Part shown: positions 54,032 to 63,942 of the stretch, in pieces | How positions within the stretch are numbered: position 1 is the stretch's first letter | How the letters are laid out: each line of letters starts with the position of its first letter | Source of the DNA: Propionivibrio hellwigii | GTDB taxonomy: Bacteria; Pseudomonadota; Gammaproteobacteria; Burkholderiales; Rhodocyclaceae | Direction: 5' to 3' | NCBI RefSeq assembly: GCF_041770905.1 | Contig: NZ_JBEUWX010000003.1 | Coordinates: 1-64,000, forward strand | Length of the DNA stretch: 64,000 nt | Notes under the pieces: generated by a model | Databases searched by the model: none | What the model saw: only the letters and a program-made list of their open reading frames with translations | What the model was told of the DNA's origin: nothing | Program-made: the position numbers and the translations under genes

Positions 54032-55009
54032 ATGCAAAAGCGTTCGAAATATCTTTCCGCCTTCCTGGTTACGCTGTTTTCCTCATCGCTGGCGTTTGCT
54101 TCGGGCATAGTGCTTAAACTCGGGCACATTGCCGAGAAAACCAATCCCTATGCCATGGGCGCTGACCACTTCGCCGAACTCGTCAAGAAAAAATCGAACG
54201 GCGAGATTGAAATCAAGGTCTTCCCCTCCTCCCAACTGGGCGCGCAAAAAGAGCTGATCGAAGGACTGATCTACGGCACCGTCGACATGACGCTGACCGG
54301 CACCGCCGAGCTGGGCACCTTCCAGCCGCAAATGGCGATCTTCGACATGCCGTTCCTGTTCAAGGACCGCGCGCACGCCTACAAAGCGCTTGATACGGTC
54401 GGCATGGAACTGGGCAAGCCGCTTGAAGCCAAAGGCATCAAGCTGCTCGGCTACATGGAGAACGGGATTCGCCATGTGACCAACAATGTCCGCCCGGTCA
54501 AATCGCCCGCCGACATGAAGGGGCTGAAAGTTCGCGTCATGAACAACAAGGTATACGTCGAGATGGTCAAGGCACTGGGTGCCTCGCCGACACCCATGGC
54601 CTTCTCGGAACTGTATTCCGCGCTGCAACAGGGCACGGTCGATGGTCAGGAAAACCCCAGCGCGCATATTTTCACCAAGCGCTTCTATGAAGTTCAGAAA
54701 TATGCATCGCTGACCGGCCACGCCTACGCCCCCGAACCCGTGCTGATCTCAATGATGGCATGGAAAAAACTGACGCCGGCGCAGCAGGAGATCATCCAGT
54801 CCGCGGCGAACGAAGCGATTGCCTGGCAGCGCCAGCTCTCCGAGAAAGAGGACCAGGCGTTCTGGGAGAAGATCAAGGCCACCGGCAAGATTGAGGTTAT
54901 CGACGTCGACCGCAAGCCATTTATGGAAGCGACCCAAAGCGTCTATAAACAACTAGCCAAGACCGTCGGCCAGAGCAATATCGACAAGATCAAGGCGCTG
55001 GAGAAATAA
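54032..55009 (+). CDS. dctP: TRAP transporter solute receptor, DctP family
   Basis: The 325-residue protein has a signal peptide ending near LAFAS (~24). It shows DctP features: LGHIAEKTNPYAMGA, FPSSQLGAQKELIEG, and VRVMNNKVYVEMVKALGASPTPMAFSELYSALQQGTVDGQENP, which contains the substrate Arg and the conserved PTPMA. It binds organic acids in the periplasm and delivers them to DctQM. Strong stem-loop downstream separates it from dctQ. Confidence 0.92.
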   Translation: MQKRSKYLSAFLVTLFSSSLAFASGIVLKLGHIAEKTNPYAMGADHFAELVKKKSNGEIEIKVFPSSQLGAQKELIEGLIYGTVDMTLTGTAELGTFQPQMAIFDMPFLFKDRAHAYKALDTVGMELGKPLEAKGIKLLGYMENGIRHVTNNVRPVKSPADMKGLKVRVMNNKVYVEMVKALGASPTPMAFSELYSALQQGTVDGQENPSAHIFTKRFYEVQKYASLTGHAYAPEPVLISMMAWKKLTPAQQEIIQSAANEAIAWQRQLSEKEDQAFWEKIKATGKIEVIDVDRKPFMEATQSVYKQLAKTVGQSNIDKIKALEK

Positions 55010-55052
55010 ACGGCAAGGCAGCATAGTCATCACCTATTGCGTTGTGCCCCAA

Positions 55053-55080
55053 AAACCCGGACATGGAGATGTCCGGGTTT
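55053..55080 (+). terminator. Perfect 12-bp stem-loop between dctP and dctQ
   Basis: Arms at 55053-55064 and 55069-55080 pair perfectly around a 4-base loop and end in TTT. It would partly terminate or protect the dctP message, so that receptor is made in excess over the permease. Confidence 0.75.
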
Positions 55081-55095
55081 CGTAGGAGAAAGCTC

Positions 55096-55593
55096 ATGCT
55101 CGACAGGCTGCTGGAAAAAGTGAGAGCGGTTCTGTACTGGTTTTCATGTTTTGCCATGACGACCATGCTGATCACCATTTTTGCCCAGGTCATCACACGC
55201 TATTGCTTTAATTACACGCCCGAGTGGTCGGAAGAACTGGCGCGTTTCTTGTTTGTTTACGTCGTATTCCTTGGTTCTGCGCTGATCATGGGCGAATCCG
55301 GACACCTGGCCGTCGAGTTTCTGCCAAACCACTATAAAGGACGCCCGTTCGGAAAAGTGCTGCAATTCATCTCGCTCGTCGCCGGTTATCTATTCACCGC
55401 CATTTTGTTCTTCCAGGGATCGAAAATGGTTCAGGTCATGACCTTTCAGGAAGCGCCGGGACTGGAAATTTCAATGAGCTACGTTTATGCGGTCATTCCG
55501 GTCAGCAGCGTACTGATGCTGCTTTACCTGATTCGCAACACACTGCGTTTATTCAAGGGCAATGATCCAACAGCCCAAGGCAGCAGTACCTGA
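55096..55593 (+). CDS. dctQ: TRAP transporter small permease, DctQ family
   Basis: The start at 55096 follows GGAGAA; a longer frame would read through the stem-loop. The 165-residue protein has four hydrophobic spans and YTPEWSEELARFLFVYVVFLG, the DctQ signature. It forms the membrane complex with DctM. Confidence 0.88.
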   Translation: MLDRLLEKVRAVLYWFSCFAMTTMLITIFAQVITRYCFNYTPEWSEELARFLFVYVVFLGSALIMGESGHLAVEFLPNHYKGRPFGKVLQFISLVAGYLFTAILFFQGSKMVQVMTFQEAPGLEISMSYVYAVIPVSSVLMLLYLIRNTLRLFKGNDPTAQGSST

Positions 55594-55614
55594 CACTCGA
55601 CAGGGAGAACTGGC

Positions 55615-56889
55615 ATGGAATACGTATTGTTGGGGTTGTTCTTGCTGCTGACGGCGCTCGGCGTACCCGTAGCTTTTTCGCTGTGCCTGTCGGTTGCCAG
55701 CATCCTGATCTTTTTCATGGACAAGCCGCTCGTCATGATCACACAGATCATGTTTTCGGGGATCGACTCATTTTCGTTCATGGCCGTTCCCTTTTTCATG
55801 CTGGCCGGTTCGTTCATGTCTGCCGGCGGCGTCACGACGCGCCTGGTTCAGTTTTCGCAAGCGCTAGTCGGCTCATTCACCGGCGGCCTGGCGCAAACCG
55901 TCTCCGTTTCCGGCTGTTTCTTTGCCGCCATTTCCGGATCGTCGGCAGCCACCACCGCCGCGCTGGGCACGACAATGGTTAACGAAATGGAGAAAAAGGG
56001 ATATGCCCGTGATTGGGCGACCGGCGTCGTGGCCTCCAGCGGCGTTGTCGGCATCGTCATTCCGCCGTCGATCACCATGGTTGTTTATGGCGTCATTGCC
56101 GACACCTCGATCGGTGATCTTTTCATCGGCGGCTTCATTCCCGGCATGATGATGGGCGCGTCAATGATGCTGGTCAGCTGGTACATGGCGAAAAAACGCG
56201 GCATTCGCCCGGAGGGAAATTTCTCTTTTGCCCACCTGGCCAAGGCATTCAAGGAATCCTTTTTTGCCCTGATGACGCCGGTCATCATCATCGGCGGTAT
56301 TTACGGCGGCATTTTCACGCCGACCGAAGCGGCCGCAGTCGCTGCCGTCTACGGCATCTTCGTCGGCCTGTTCATCTACAAGGAACTCAAGTTCAGGGAT
56401 TTTCCGCAAATCATTTTCCAGGCCGTCATCGGCACAACGATGATCATGCTGCTGGTCGGCGCGGCCAACGTCTTCGGCTGGCTGCTGACCAGTCTGCAAA
56501 TCCCGCACCGGCTTGGCGAGTTCGTCGTCTCGATCACCACCTCGCCCATCATGTTTCTGATGGCCCTCAACGTTCTGCTGCTCATCGCCGGGACGATGGT
56601 CAACGCTTCGGCGGCTGTCGTCATTCTGACGCCGATTTTCCTGCCGGTCGCCAAAACGCTGGGGATCGATCCCTTGTTTTTTGGCGTTCTCATGGTCGTC
56701 AACCTCGCCATCGGCTGTATCACGCCGCCGGTTGGACTCGACCTTTTCGTCGCCAGCGCCATTACCAAGGTTCCCATCGAACGGGTCATGATCGCTTCAT
56801 TGCCCTATCTGGGCGCGCTGCTGGTCACGCTCGTCATTCTGACGCTGTTCCCGTGGTTCGTTACCGTATTGCCCTACGCGATGCGGTAA
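55615..56889 (+). CDS. dctM: TRAP transporter large permease, DctM family
   Basis: The 424-residue protein has about twelve hydrophobic spans. It carries FSFMAVPFFMLAGSFMS, SGSSAATTAALGTTM, and FTPTEAAAVAAVYG, all typical of DctM. It transports the solute with Na+. It ends facing the second TRAP system. Confidence 0.93.
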   Translation: MEYVLLGLFLLLTALGVPVAFSLCLSVASILIFFMDKPLVMITQIMFSGIDSFSFMAVPFFMLAGSFMSAGGVTTRLVQFSQALVGSFTGGLAQTVSVSGCFFAAISGSSAATTAALGTTMVNEMEKKGYARDWATGVVASSGVVGIVIPPSITMVVYGVIADTSIGDLFIGGFIPGMMMGASMMLVSWYMAKKRGIRPEGNFSFAHLAKAFKESFFALMTPVIIIGGIYGGIFTPTEAAAVAAVYGIFVGLFIYKELKFRDFPQIIFQAVIGTTMIMLLVGAANVFGWLLTSLQIPHRLGEFVVSITTSPIMFLMALNVLLLIAGTMVNASAAVVILTPIFLPVAKTLGIDPLFFGVLMVVNLAIGCITPPVGLDLFVASAITKVPIERVMIASLPYLGALLVTLVILTLFPWFVTVLPYAMR

Positions 56890-57253
56890 TCGCCTCTGCT
56901 GCCATGCCCCCTACTGAAGCGAGAGGCGGCCGCATGCGCCCCCTCGGCTTTAGGGCATTGCGCATTGACTGACACGAGCCCGCGGCCCATCATCTCCGCC
57001 GCCATACCGCCCAGACCGCCGCCGGAGTCCGCGTGGCTAGGGCGTTTAGGGACATGCCCGGAACCCCGCGTAAATAGGGCGCTTGCGGGCAGGCACCTCT
57101 GAAACCCTTATGGATAAAGGATCTCCGGACAAAATGCCCGGAGACGCCCTGTTTATAAGGGCTTCCGGGCGCCCGCTCGGAAATGCCCGAAATACGCGGG
57201 CTTCCGGGCAGGCGTGGCGGCGGCCGACGGCGCTGAGGCCGCCGCGGCGGGAA
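56890..57253. repeat. Repeat-rich gap (cluster D) between two convergent TRAP loci
   Basis: A CGCCTCT/AGAGGCG hairpin (56891-56928) follows dctM. From ~57040 to 57215 come four to five palindromic units of the same family as clusters A-C, for example CGCCCTGTTTATAAGGGC and GCGTAAATAGGGC. No gene is supportable. Confidence 0.65.
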
Positions 57254-59851
57254 TCAGGAGGGTGCGCCGGCGGCGATGCGCCGCCGCTGCATGACGATGA
57301 TCAGCGCCAATACCCCAAGCGCCGGGATGAACATCCACTCGGCTGCCGGCCGTTCATTCGCCACTTCCATGGCAATGACCTTCTGCCCCTGCCGGAAGCC
57401 GATTTTCTCGGCCCGACTGCGGAAGCGGACGGAAACCACGTTCGTCTCCCCGCCCATCTCAAGCAGGCGAACACCAAAGGCATCCAGGCGCTTGGCGGCT
57501 GGTCCGGCCTCACCCAGCGACAGCAGCATTCCCTTTTTAATCAGTTTGCCGTTGGCGTCCTCGCCTTCAACCCAGAGACGCAGGCGCTTGCCATCCGGCG
57601 CTTTTTCAACGACTTGCATCAGATCGGCCGCCGGCACCTGGGTGTAGTGTGGGTAAATCATGTCCATCCAGAAGTCGGGACGGAACAGGCTGAAAGCCAC
57701 GACCAGCAACAGCAGGGTTTCGTACCATTTGTTACGGGTCAGAAACCATAGCTGCGAGGCGGCGGCAAAAAGCAGGCTGGCAACCGTCGCCGAAATGAAG
57801 GTCAGCAGAAAACTGCCGATGCTTTCCACATCGATCAGCAGCAATTGCGTATTGAAGATGAACATAAACGGCAGCACGCTGGTGCGGATGCTGTACCAGA
57901 ACGCCGTGAAGCCCGTCAGCAACGGGTCGGTCTTGGCAATGCCGGCGGCGGCATAAGCCGCCAGCCCCACCGGCGGCGTCACGTCGGCCATGATGCCAAA
58001 GTAGAAAACGAACATATGTATGGCGATCAGCGGCACAATCAGGCCGCTCTGCGCGCCCAGCTCAACCACCACCGGCGCCATCAGCGAAGAGACGATGATG
58101 TAGTTGGCCGTCGTCGGCACGCCCATGCCCAAAATCAGTGAAGCGACGGCAACCATGACCAGCATCACGATCAGATTGCCGGACGAAATCATCTCGACGA
58201 CTTCCGCCAGCACCAGCCCGACGCCGGTCAGCGTCACCGTACCGACGATGATGCCTGCCGTTGACGTGGCGATCGCCACGCCGATCATGTTGCGCGCGCC
58301 CATCGTCAGGCCGACGAGCACGTCAACGACCCCTTGCCTGGCCTGCGCCGCCACATCGTTCCGACCCAAAAACCAGGCATGGAGAGGGCGTTGCGTCAGT
58401 AAAACAAAGATCAGGAAAACCGTCGCCCAGAAGGCCGACAGCGCGGGCGAAAGCTCCTCGATCATCAGATTCCAGATCAGCACCGCCACCGGCAGCAGAA
58501 AATGGATGCCGCTCTTGAGCGTCGGCCCGGGGTCGGGCAGCTCAATGATCGGCTGATTGGGATCGTCCAACTGCAACTCCGGATAGCGCGCCTCGAACTT
58601 GAGCAGAACGAGATACATCGCCAGCATCAGCGCGCCAATGACGAATAGGGAGGCCTCTCCGGCGACTGTCTTGATCCAGCCCAGCCCGTAATAAATGGCG
58701 TTCGCCAGAATGACGACGCCGCAGACCGTCATGATGATGTTGATGATTCGCCGCCCGACCGGCGGGATATGCCGGCGCGGAATACCCTGCAAGCCCGACT
58801 TACAGGCTTCGAGATGGACGATATAAAACAGCGCGATGTAGGACATCAGCGCCGGCAGCGCGGCGTGTTTGATGATCTGCGTATAGGGAATACCAACGTA
58901 TTCGACCATCAGAAAGGCGGCCGCCCCCATCACCGGCGGCATGATCTGCCCGTCGACCGAGGCGGCCGTTTCAATCGCACCGGCGACGTGGGGTTTGTAG
59001 CCGATGCGTTTCATCAGCGGAATGGTAAAGGTACCGACCGTCGCCACATTGGCGATCGAGCTGCCCGAAATCACTCCAGTCAGTCCGGAGGAGACGACCG
59101 CCGCCTTGGCCGGGCCGCCGCGCATATGCCCAAGCAGCGACAGCGCCGACTTGATGAAGTAATTGCCGGCGCCGCCCGTATCGAGCAGCGCGCCGAAGAG
59201 AACGAAAAGAAAAACGAAACCGGACGAAACGCCGAGCGCAACGCCAAAAACCCCTTCGGTGGAGAGCCATAAATGCGACATTGCCTTGGAAAACGACGCG
59301 CCCTTGTGGGCGATCACGTCAGGCATATACGGACCGAGGAAAATATAGCCGATGAAAATCATCGCCATGACCGCCATCGGCACGCCGACCACACGGCGCG
59401 TGGTTTCCAGCAGCAGCACCAGCCCGCTACACGCCACGATGATATCCATCGTATTCGGCTGGCCGGGGCGATGCGCCAGTTGCTCGTAGAACAGACACAG
59501 ATAGGCGGCGCAGAAAGCGCCCGCCAGTCCGAGCACCCAGTCCGGCAACGGAATCCATTGCCGCGGCGAACGCCTGAAGGCGGGAAACAGCATGAAGCCG
59601 AGGAAGATTGCCAGCGCCAGATGAATGGCGCGCGACTCGGTGTCGTTGAGGACGAAAATACCCAGCGAGAACGGCAGGGGGGAGGCAATCCACAACTGGA
59701 ACAGCGACCACGCAAAGGCCACGCATAGCATGATCTGCGCCGTTACGCCCTGCGGACGACGCCTGCCGGTATCGGAATCGGCGACGAATTGCCGGACTTC
59801 CTCGTCCGTCATGCCCGGCGCGCTTTTTGTATTTTCTATCTTTTCGCTCAC
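57254..59851 (-). CDS. TRAP transporter fused permease (4TM/12TM), TAXI-associated type
   Basis: The 865-residue protein combines a DctQ-like part (residues ~35-190) and a DctM-like part with SGSSIANVATVGTFTIPLMK, SVDGQIMPPVMGAAAF and LGMGVPTTANYI. A soluble C-terminal region (~750-840) with a DUF3394-like look follows. Such fused permeases work with TAXI receptors. It starts ~310 bases after the TAXI gene at 60162, probably in the same transcript. Confidence 0.9.
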   Translation of the reverse strand: MSEKIENTKSAPGMTDEEVRQFVADSDTGRRRPQGVTAQIMLCVAFAWSLFQLWIASPLPFSLGIFVLNDTESRAIHLALAIFLGFMLFPAFRRSPRQWIPLPDWVLGLAGAFCAAYLCLFYEQLAHRPGQPNTMDIIVACSGLVLLLETTRRVVGVPMAVMAMIFIGYIFLGPYMPDVIAHKGASFSKAMSHLWLSTEGVFGVALGVSSGFVFLFVLFGALLDTGGAGNYFIKSALSLLGHMRGGPAKAAVVSSGLTGVISGSSIANVATVGTFTIPLMKRIGYKPHVAGAIETAASVDGQIMPPVMGAAAFLMVEYVGIPYTQIIKHAALPALMSYIALFYIVHLEACKSGLQGIPRRHIPPVGRRIINIIMTVCGVVILANAIYYGLGWIKTVAGEASLFVIGALMLAMYLVLLKFEARYPELQLDDPNQPIIELPDPGPTLKSGIHFLLPVAVLIWNLMIEELSPALSAFWATVFLIFVLLTQRPLHAWFLGRNDVAAQARQGVVDVLVGLTMGARNMIGVAIATSTAGIIVGTVTLTGVGLVLAEVVEMISSGNLIVMLVMVAVASLILGMGVPTTANYIIVSSLMAPVVVELGAQSGLIVPLIAIHMFVFYFGIMADVTPPVGLAAYAAAGIAKTDPLLTGFTAFWYSIRTSVLPFMFIFNTQLLLIDVESIGSFLLTFISATVASLLFAAASQLWFLTRNKWYETLLLLVVAFSLFRPDFWMDMIYPHYTQVPAADLMQVVEKAPDGKRLRLWVEGEDANGKLIKKGMLLSLGEAGPAAKRLDAFGVRLLEMGGETNVVSVRFRSRAEKIGFRQGQKVIAMEVANERPAAEWMFIPALGVLALIIVMQRRRIAAGAPS

Positions 59852-60161
59852 TCGCTTTCTCCGCTTGCAATACCCGTATTACTGCCCCTACCACCGCCCA
59901 TATCACCGGCGCCGATTAGTGCTCGGTACACCAGGTACGCCACACTGATGACAAACTTCTGCGCACCCAAGCGCTTTTCGGAACAACTTTCCGGGAGGCT
60001 TTCTCCGCCCGCTTTCTATCTGCTTTTTGCCCATTTTCCGGCACGCCTCTTACCCGCACATTCCGTATGCTCGTGCGGCCGGCGTTCTGGCTGGCCGGCA
60101 TGCCCCGCCCATACGGCGCACCGTATCGACGAAGCATCAACACACGGTCAGCTCTCGGTGA
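59852..60161. other. Gap between TAXI receptor and permease, with stem-loops
   Basis: Two perfect small hairpins lie near the receptor end: GCCGGC/GCCGGC at 60078-60099 and ATACGG/CCGTAT at 60111-60126. They may act like the dctP-dctQ stem-loop in favouring the receptor mRNA. No gene is supportable. Confidence 0.5.
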
Positions 60162-61130
60162 TTACATCCAGCCTTTTTCCTTGTAGTACTTGACGGCGCC
60201 GGGATGCAGCGGCGCAGAAATCCCCTGCTTGATCATCGTCTTCGGATCGAAATTGGCAAACGCCGGATGCAGCTTCTTGAATTCTTCCAGATTATCGAAG
60301 ACGGCCGACACCATGGCATAAACGACGTTATCCGGCACCTTGGCAGAGGTAACGAAGCTGGCCATGACACCAAAAGTCTTCACATCATCCGGGTTGTTCG
60401 GGTAGATGCCGCCGCGAATCGTCGAGAGCGCAAAATACGGATATTCCTTGATCAGCTTGTCGACGGCAGGGCCGGTAATCGACACCAGCTTGGCGCCGCA
60501 GGTCGTCGTCGGGTCCTGGATATTGGCCGTCGGGCTGCCGACCACGAAGGCAAAACCGTCGATCTTGTTATCGCACAGCGCCGCGCCGTGTTCATCCGGC
60601 TTCAGCTCCGAGGTCAGCGAAAAATCGCTGGTCTTCATCCCCAACGCATTCATCAGCATATCGGTCGTTAAGCGCGTTCCCGACCCAGGATTACCGACAT
60701 TGAAACGCTTGCCCTTGAAATCCTCGAAAGTCTTGATATTGGCTTCCTTACGCGCCACAACCGTAAACGACTCCGTATAGACCGAGAAGACGGCACGCAA
60801 ATCGGCATGTGGGCCGCTGTCCTTGAATTGCGCCAACCCTCTGACCGCGTTGTACTGGATATCCGACTGGGCGACGCCAAAATCCAGCTCGCCCGCCTTG
60901 ATGGTATTGACGTTATAGACGGAACCGCCCGTACTTTCCACCGAGCAGCGAATACCGTGCTTGGCGCGCTCCTTGTTCATCAGGCGGCAGATGGCGCCGC
61001 CGGCGGCGTAGTACGTTCCCGTCACGCCGCCCGTACCGATCGTCACGAATTTCTGCTGCGCGACGGCCATCGGGCTGGCCAGCACAGAACCCAACAATGC
61101 GGCTGTTGCAACAAAGGTCAGTTTCTTCAT
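60162..61130 (-). CDS. TRAP transporter solute receptor, TAXI family
   Basis: The start at 61130 (MKKLTFVATAALLG) follows GAGGAG. The ~322-residue protein has a signal peptide cleaved near AVAQQ and the TAXI signature IGTGGVTGTYYAAGGAICR, then LDFGVAQSDI and NVGNPGSGTR. TAXI receptors bind glutamate-like or other organic acids; the ligand here is unknown. Confidence 0.92.
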   Translation of the reverse strand: MKKLTFVATAALLGSVLASPMAVAQQKFVTIGTGGVTGTYYAAGGAICRLMNKERAKHGIRCSVESTGGSVYNVNTIKAGELDFGVAQSDIQYNAVRGLAQFKDSGPHADLRAVFSVYTESFTVVARKEANIKTFEDFKGKRFNVGNPGSGTRLTTDMLMNALGMKTSDFSLTSELKPDEHGAALCDNKIDGFAFVVGSPTANIQDPTTTCGAKLVSITGPAVDKLIKEYPYFALSTIRGGIYPNNPDDVKTFGVMASFVTSAKVPDNVVYAMVSAVFDNLEEFKKLHPAFANFDPKTMIKQGISAPLHPGAVKYYKEKGWM

Positions 61131-61905
61131 GGTCAAACGCTCCTCTGTAAAAAATTTCATCATGATTCATACATCAGTTTTCAGCGCAAACCGCCCCAGA
61201 ACCGGACGCCCGACTCGAACAGCCCCACTCCATCAGGCTTCCGGCGCCCAGACACCGATGCAGCGACGCTGAAAACACCGGATCATTGACTCGAACCGGC
61301 ACGCCCCGGCGACACACTTACCTGCCTGCCGGCGTGCTGCCTCCCTTCCTAGCGCACCGTTTGCGTCTGCACGCAGATCGAAATCAATCACTCAAGCTGT
61401 GCGCACAACATTATTCTGTAACAGAACACATCTCGGCGCTAGTCTGCATAAAAAATGGGCGCTTAAATCCCGAAAAGTTGATCGCCCGCGCCAGCCGGGC
61501 AACCCACGGGGAATGCCGGTGATGCGGGCTGATCGCCCGCGCAGACCGGCCCTCCTGAAACTGTACGGTCGCGCGCGGAGCTGCGGGAGAACACTGATCA
61601 CCCGCACAAGCCGGGCCGCCGCGCCGATCAGGCGGCGTGGCGTTCCGCATCACGGGCGGACGAAGAGCATTTCCGCCCTTGGGCACAGATGACGTTATCA
61701 CCGAGGTTGTTCCACATCACAGGCGGGCGACAGATCATCACTGCCGCCCGCGTCCAGCAGCCATGCCCATTACCCACACCCAGAAATGGCGCTCTTGCGG
61801 TCTTTTGGCGACACCCGACAATCCAGCGACATTGAGGCCACCACCCCGTAAATACGCGGCTTGTGGCAGTATGGCGCACTTCATGAAACTTCGGAGACTC
61901 ACGGC
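61131..61905. other. Non-coding gap with degenerate GATC(G/A)CCCGC motifs
   Basis: The motif TGATCGCCCGCGC recurs near 61480 and 61530, and a variant near 61595. Two imperfect copies of a GTTCCGCATCACGGGCGG-like stretch lie near 61640 and 61710. A single unit resembling the palindromic family (CCCCGTAAATACGCGGC) lies near 61845. No gene is supportable. Confidence 0.45.
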
Positions 61906-62850
61906 ATGAGCGACGTTGCGGCACACACCGCCCCAGAGTGCATGGCCGCCCTAAAACGCATTGCCCACCTGATCCGGCACGATCCCGGCCAGCGCGGGCT
62001 ATCCAGCCTGGCGCTGGCGGACGATCTGCCGCCGGCGGCTGCCAGCCTGCTGCGCGGCGAGCGCATCCTCATCGTGACCGGTTTCTGCATCCGGGCAGCG
62101 ATGATCGGCGAGAATGACGGCCCGCCCGGCGCGCTGGCGCTGGCCGACGCGCTGCACCGGCTTGGCAAAAAAGTCACACTGATCACCGACCGGCACAGCG
62201 CGGGGCTGCTGGCTGCCGCCGAGCCATTGTTCAAGGCCCAAGACGACGGCTGCCCCGCCTCATCCCAGCCGTTTCCGATCATCTCCCTGCCCGACGCGCA
62301 GCGCCTGGCCGACCGCCAGATCGACGAAATCATCCGGACGCATCGCCCGACACACGTTCTCGCCATCGAGCGGCCGGGCAGCGCCCTGGATGGGCATCGC
62401 TACTCAATGCGCGGCGAACGGCTCGACGACATCGTCCCCGCCGCCGACCGGCTGATGCCACCGGCGGAACGGCGGAACTACACGACGATCGCCATCGGCG
62501 ACGGCGGCAACGAACTGGGGCTAGGTGCGCTGCGCAGCCGTCTGAAAAACCGGGTTGCCCACGGCGAACTGATTTTCTGCGCAACGCCCGCCGATTACGT
62601 GATTCCGGCGGGGGTTTCCAACTGGGGCGGCCACGCCCTGGTCGCCGCGCTCTCCGTGCTTTCCGGCCGGCCGCTGCTGCGCCCGGTCATGCATGAGCAG
62701 CGCGTGCTGGAAACCCTGCTTGCCGCCGGCGCGGTCGATGGCAGCCTGCGCCGGCGCGCGCTGTCCGTCGATGGCATCGGCTGGCATGAATACGCGCAGA
62801 TATTGACGGCGCTGCACCGCGCGGTCGACGCAGCGTTGCAGGCGACGTAA
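61906..62850 (+). CDS. D-glutamate cyclase-like protein (DUF4392)
   Basis: The start at 61906 follows GGAG; a longer frame to 61861 is unlikely. The 314-residue protein has LIVTGFCI, GENDGPPGALALADALHRLG, LAIERPGSALDG and TIAIGDGGNELGLGAL, the pattern of the C-terminal D-glutamate cyclase domain. That enzyme turns D-glutamate into 5-oxo-D-proline. The bacterial stand-alone form is less well studied, so the activity is inferred. Confidence 0.78.
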   Translation: MSDVAAHTAPECMAALKRIAHLIRHDPGQRGLSSLALADDLPPAAASLLRGERILIVTGFCIRAAMIGENDGPPGALALADALHRLGKKVTLITDRHSAGLLAAAEPLFKAQDDGCPASSQPFPIISLPDAQRLADRQIDEIIRTHRPTHVLAIERPGSALDGHRYSMRGERLDDIVPAADRLMPPAERRNYTTIAIGDGGNELGLGALRSRLKNRVAHGELIFCATPADYVIPAGVSNWGGHALVAALSVLSGRPLLRPVMHEQRVLETLLAAGAVDGSLRRRALSVDGIGWHEYAQILTALHRAVDAALQAT

Positions 62851-62949
62851 ACGCGGGCAAGGACAAGGGCCGCGAGCACAAAAGCACGCGCGACCTTCGC
62901 CACCAAGCGCCTCGCCATACCTCGCCAGGCGGCGATTGAGGTCATCCCG

Positions 62950-63298
62950 GAGACGATGCCCTGAAGCCCGTGTAAACAGGCCATCTCCGGGCACCCTGCC
63001 CGCTAGCCCTTTATTCATAAGGGCTTCAGAGGTGCCTACCCGGAGCGCCTTTATCCGCGCGGGGTTCGGGACCTCTTCCCGGCAGGGGAGAATTGGAAAA
63101 ATGCGTGGGGCGGAAGCGCAGGTGCATCTCCAAAAAGAGGTGGCCTGAAGCCCGCGTATTTAGGGCATCTCCGGTTACCCTGCCCGCCAGCCCTTTATTG
63201 ATAAGGGTTACAGAGGTGCCTGACCGGAAACGCCCTATCCACGCGGGTTTCCGGGTGTCTACCTAGAGCACCTTTATCCAAGTGGGGTTCAGAGCACC
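62950..63298. repeat. Array of ~40-bp palindromic units, cluster E
   Basis: About eight units, interrupted at 63075-63140. Cores include GCGTATTTAGGGC, CCCTTTATTGATAAGGG and GCCCTATCCACGCGGGTTTC, in the same alternating order as in clusters B and D. Confidence 0.65.
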
Positions 63299-63305
63299 CG
63301 AAAAT

Positions 63306-63458
63306 CCTCTCGCCCTTTGGGAGAGGAATTTGAAGAGAGGGTAAAAAAGATAAAAAGAGCGCAGGGGCAATATCAAATCCCATCTGAAATAACAGAAGCC
63401 AAGCCTTCGGCGTGTTGCCCTCTCTGCCCCTTCGGGGCATCTCCCCCACAAGGGGAGA
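63306..63458. repeat. Intergenic element with three hairpins
   Basis: CCTCTC/GAGAGG (63306-63326), GCCCC/GGGGC (63426-63438) and TCTCCCC/GGGGAGA (63440-63458) frame an AT-richer centre. A related CTCCTTGTGGAG stretch lies at about 30877. Confidence 0.5.
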
Positions 63459-63504
63459 ATTAAAAACCCATCGGCCACCGACGCGACGGCTCCGTTACGT
63501 CTTT

Positions 63505-63706
63505 TCCCAAAGAGGTGCCCGCAAGCCCACGTATTTAGGGAATTTTCGGACACCCTACCCGCCAGCCCTTTATTTATAAGGGTTCCAGAGGCACCTGTTC
63601 GGAAGTCCTTTATCCATGCGGGTTTTAGAGGAGGTGACGGGAAATGCCCTGTTTACGCGGACTCTAGCGGCACCTTTCGGTAAGCACCCCTTCCAGATAG
63701 GTAAGC
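63505..63706. repeat. Array of ~40-bp palindromic units, cluster F
   Basis: Four or more units with GTATTTAGGGAATTTTCGG, CCCTTTATTTATAAGGG and CCTTTATCCATGCGGG cores, leading directly into the dispersed element, as in cluster A. Confidence 0.6.
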
Positions 63707-63931
63707 ACGGAGCACCCTAACCCCTTAGGCGCAGCCGCAGGCGCGGGGCGGCTTGGCGGAAGCAAGGGCTTGATTGTCTGAGCGCAGCGAGTTAATCAAG
63801 CCCGCCGCCAAGCGACCCGCGACAAGGGGTTTTCTGCGCCTGGGGTCGCCTTTCTTTGCTGACTTTCTTTGGCGAGGCAAAGAAAGTCAGCGGGGCGCGC
63901 TGCCGCTCAGCGCAACGGCATCAAGAGAAGC
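63707..63931 (+). repeat. ~210-bp dispersed element, copy 2
   Basis: It matches 22424-22648 along its length with scattered differences; both inverted repeats are preserved, including the perfect GCTGACTTTCTTTG / CAAAGAAAGTCAGC pair. Confidence 0.8.
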
Positions 63932-63942
63932 CTCGCGGGTGG

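Noticed and set aside
62950..63706. CRISPR array
   Set aside because: Units are degenerate palindromes without identical repeats or unique spacers of constant length, and no cas gene is nearby.
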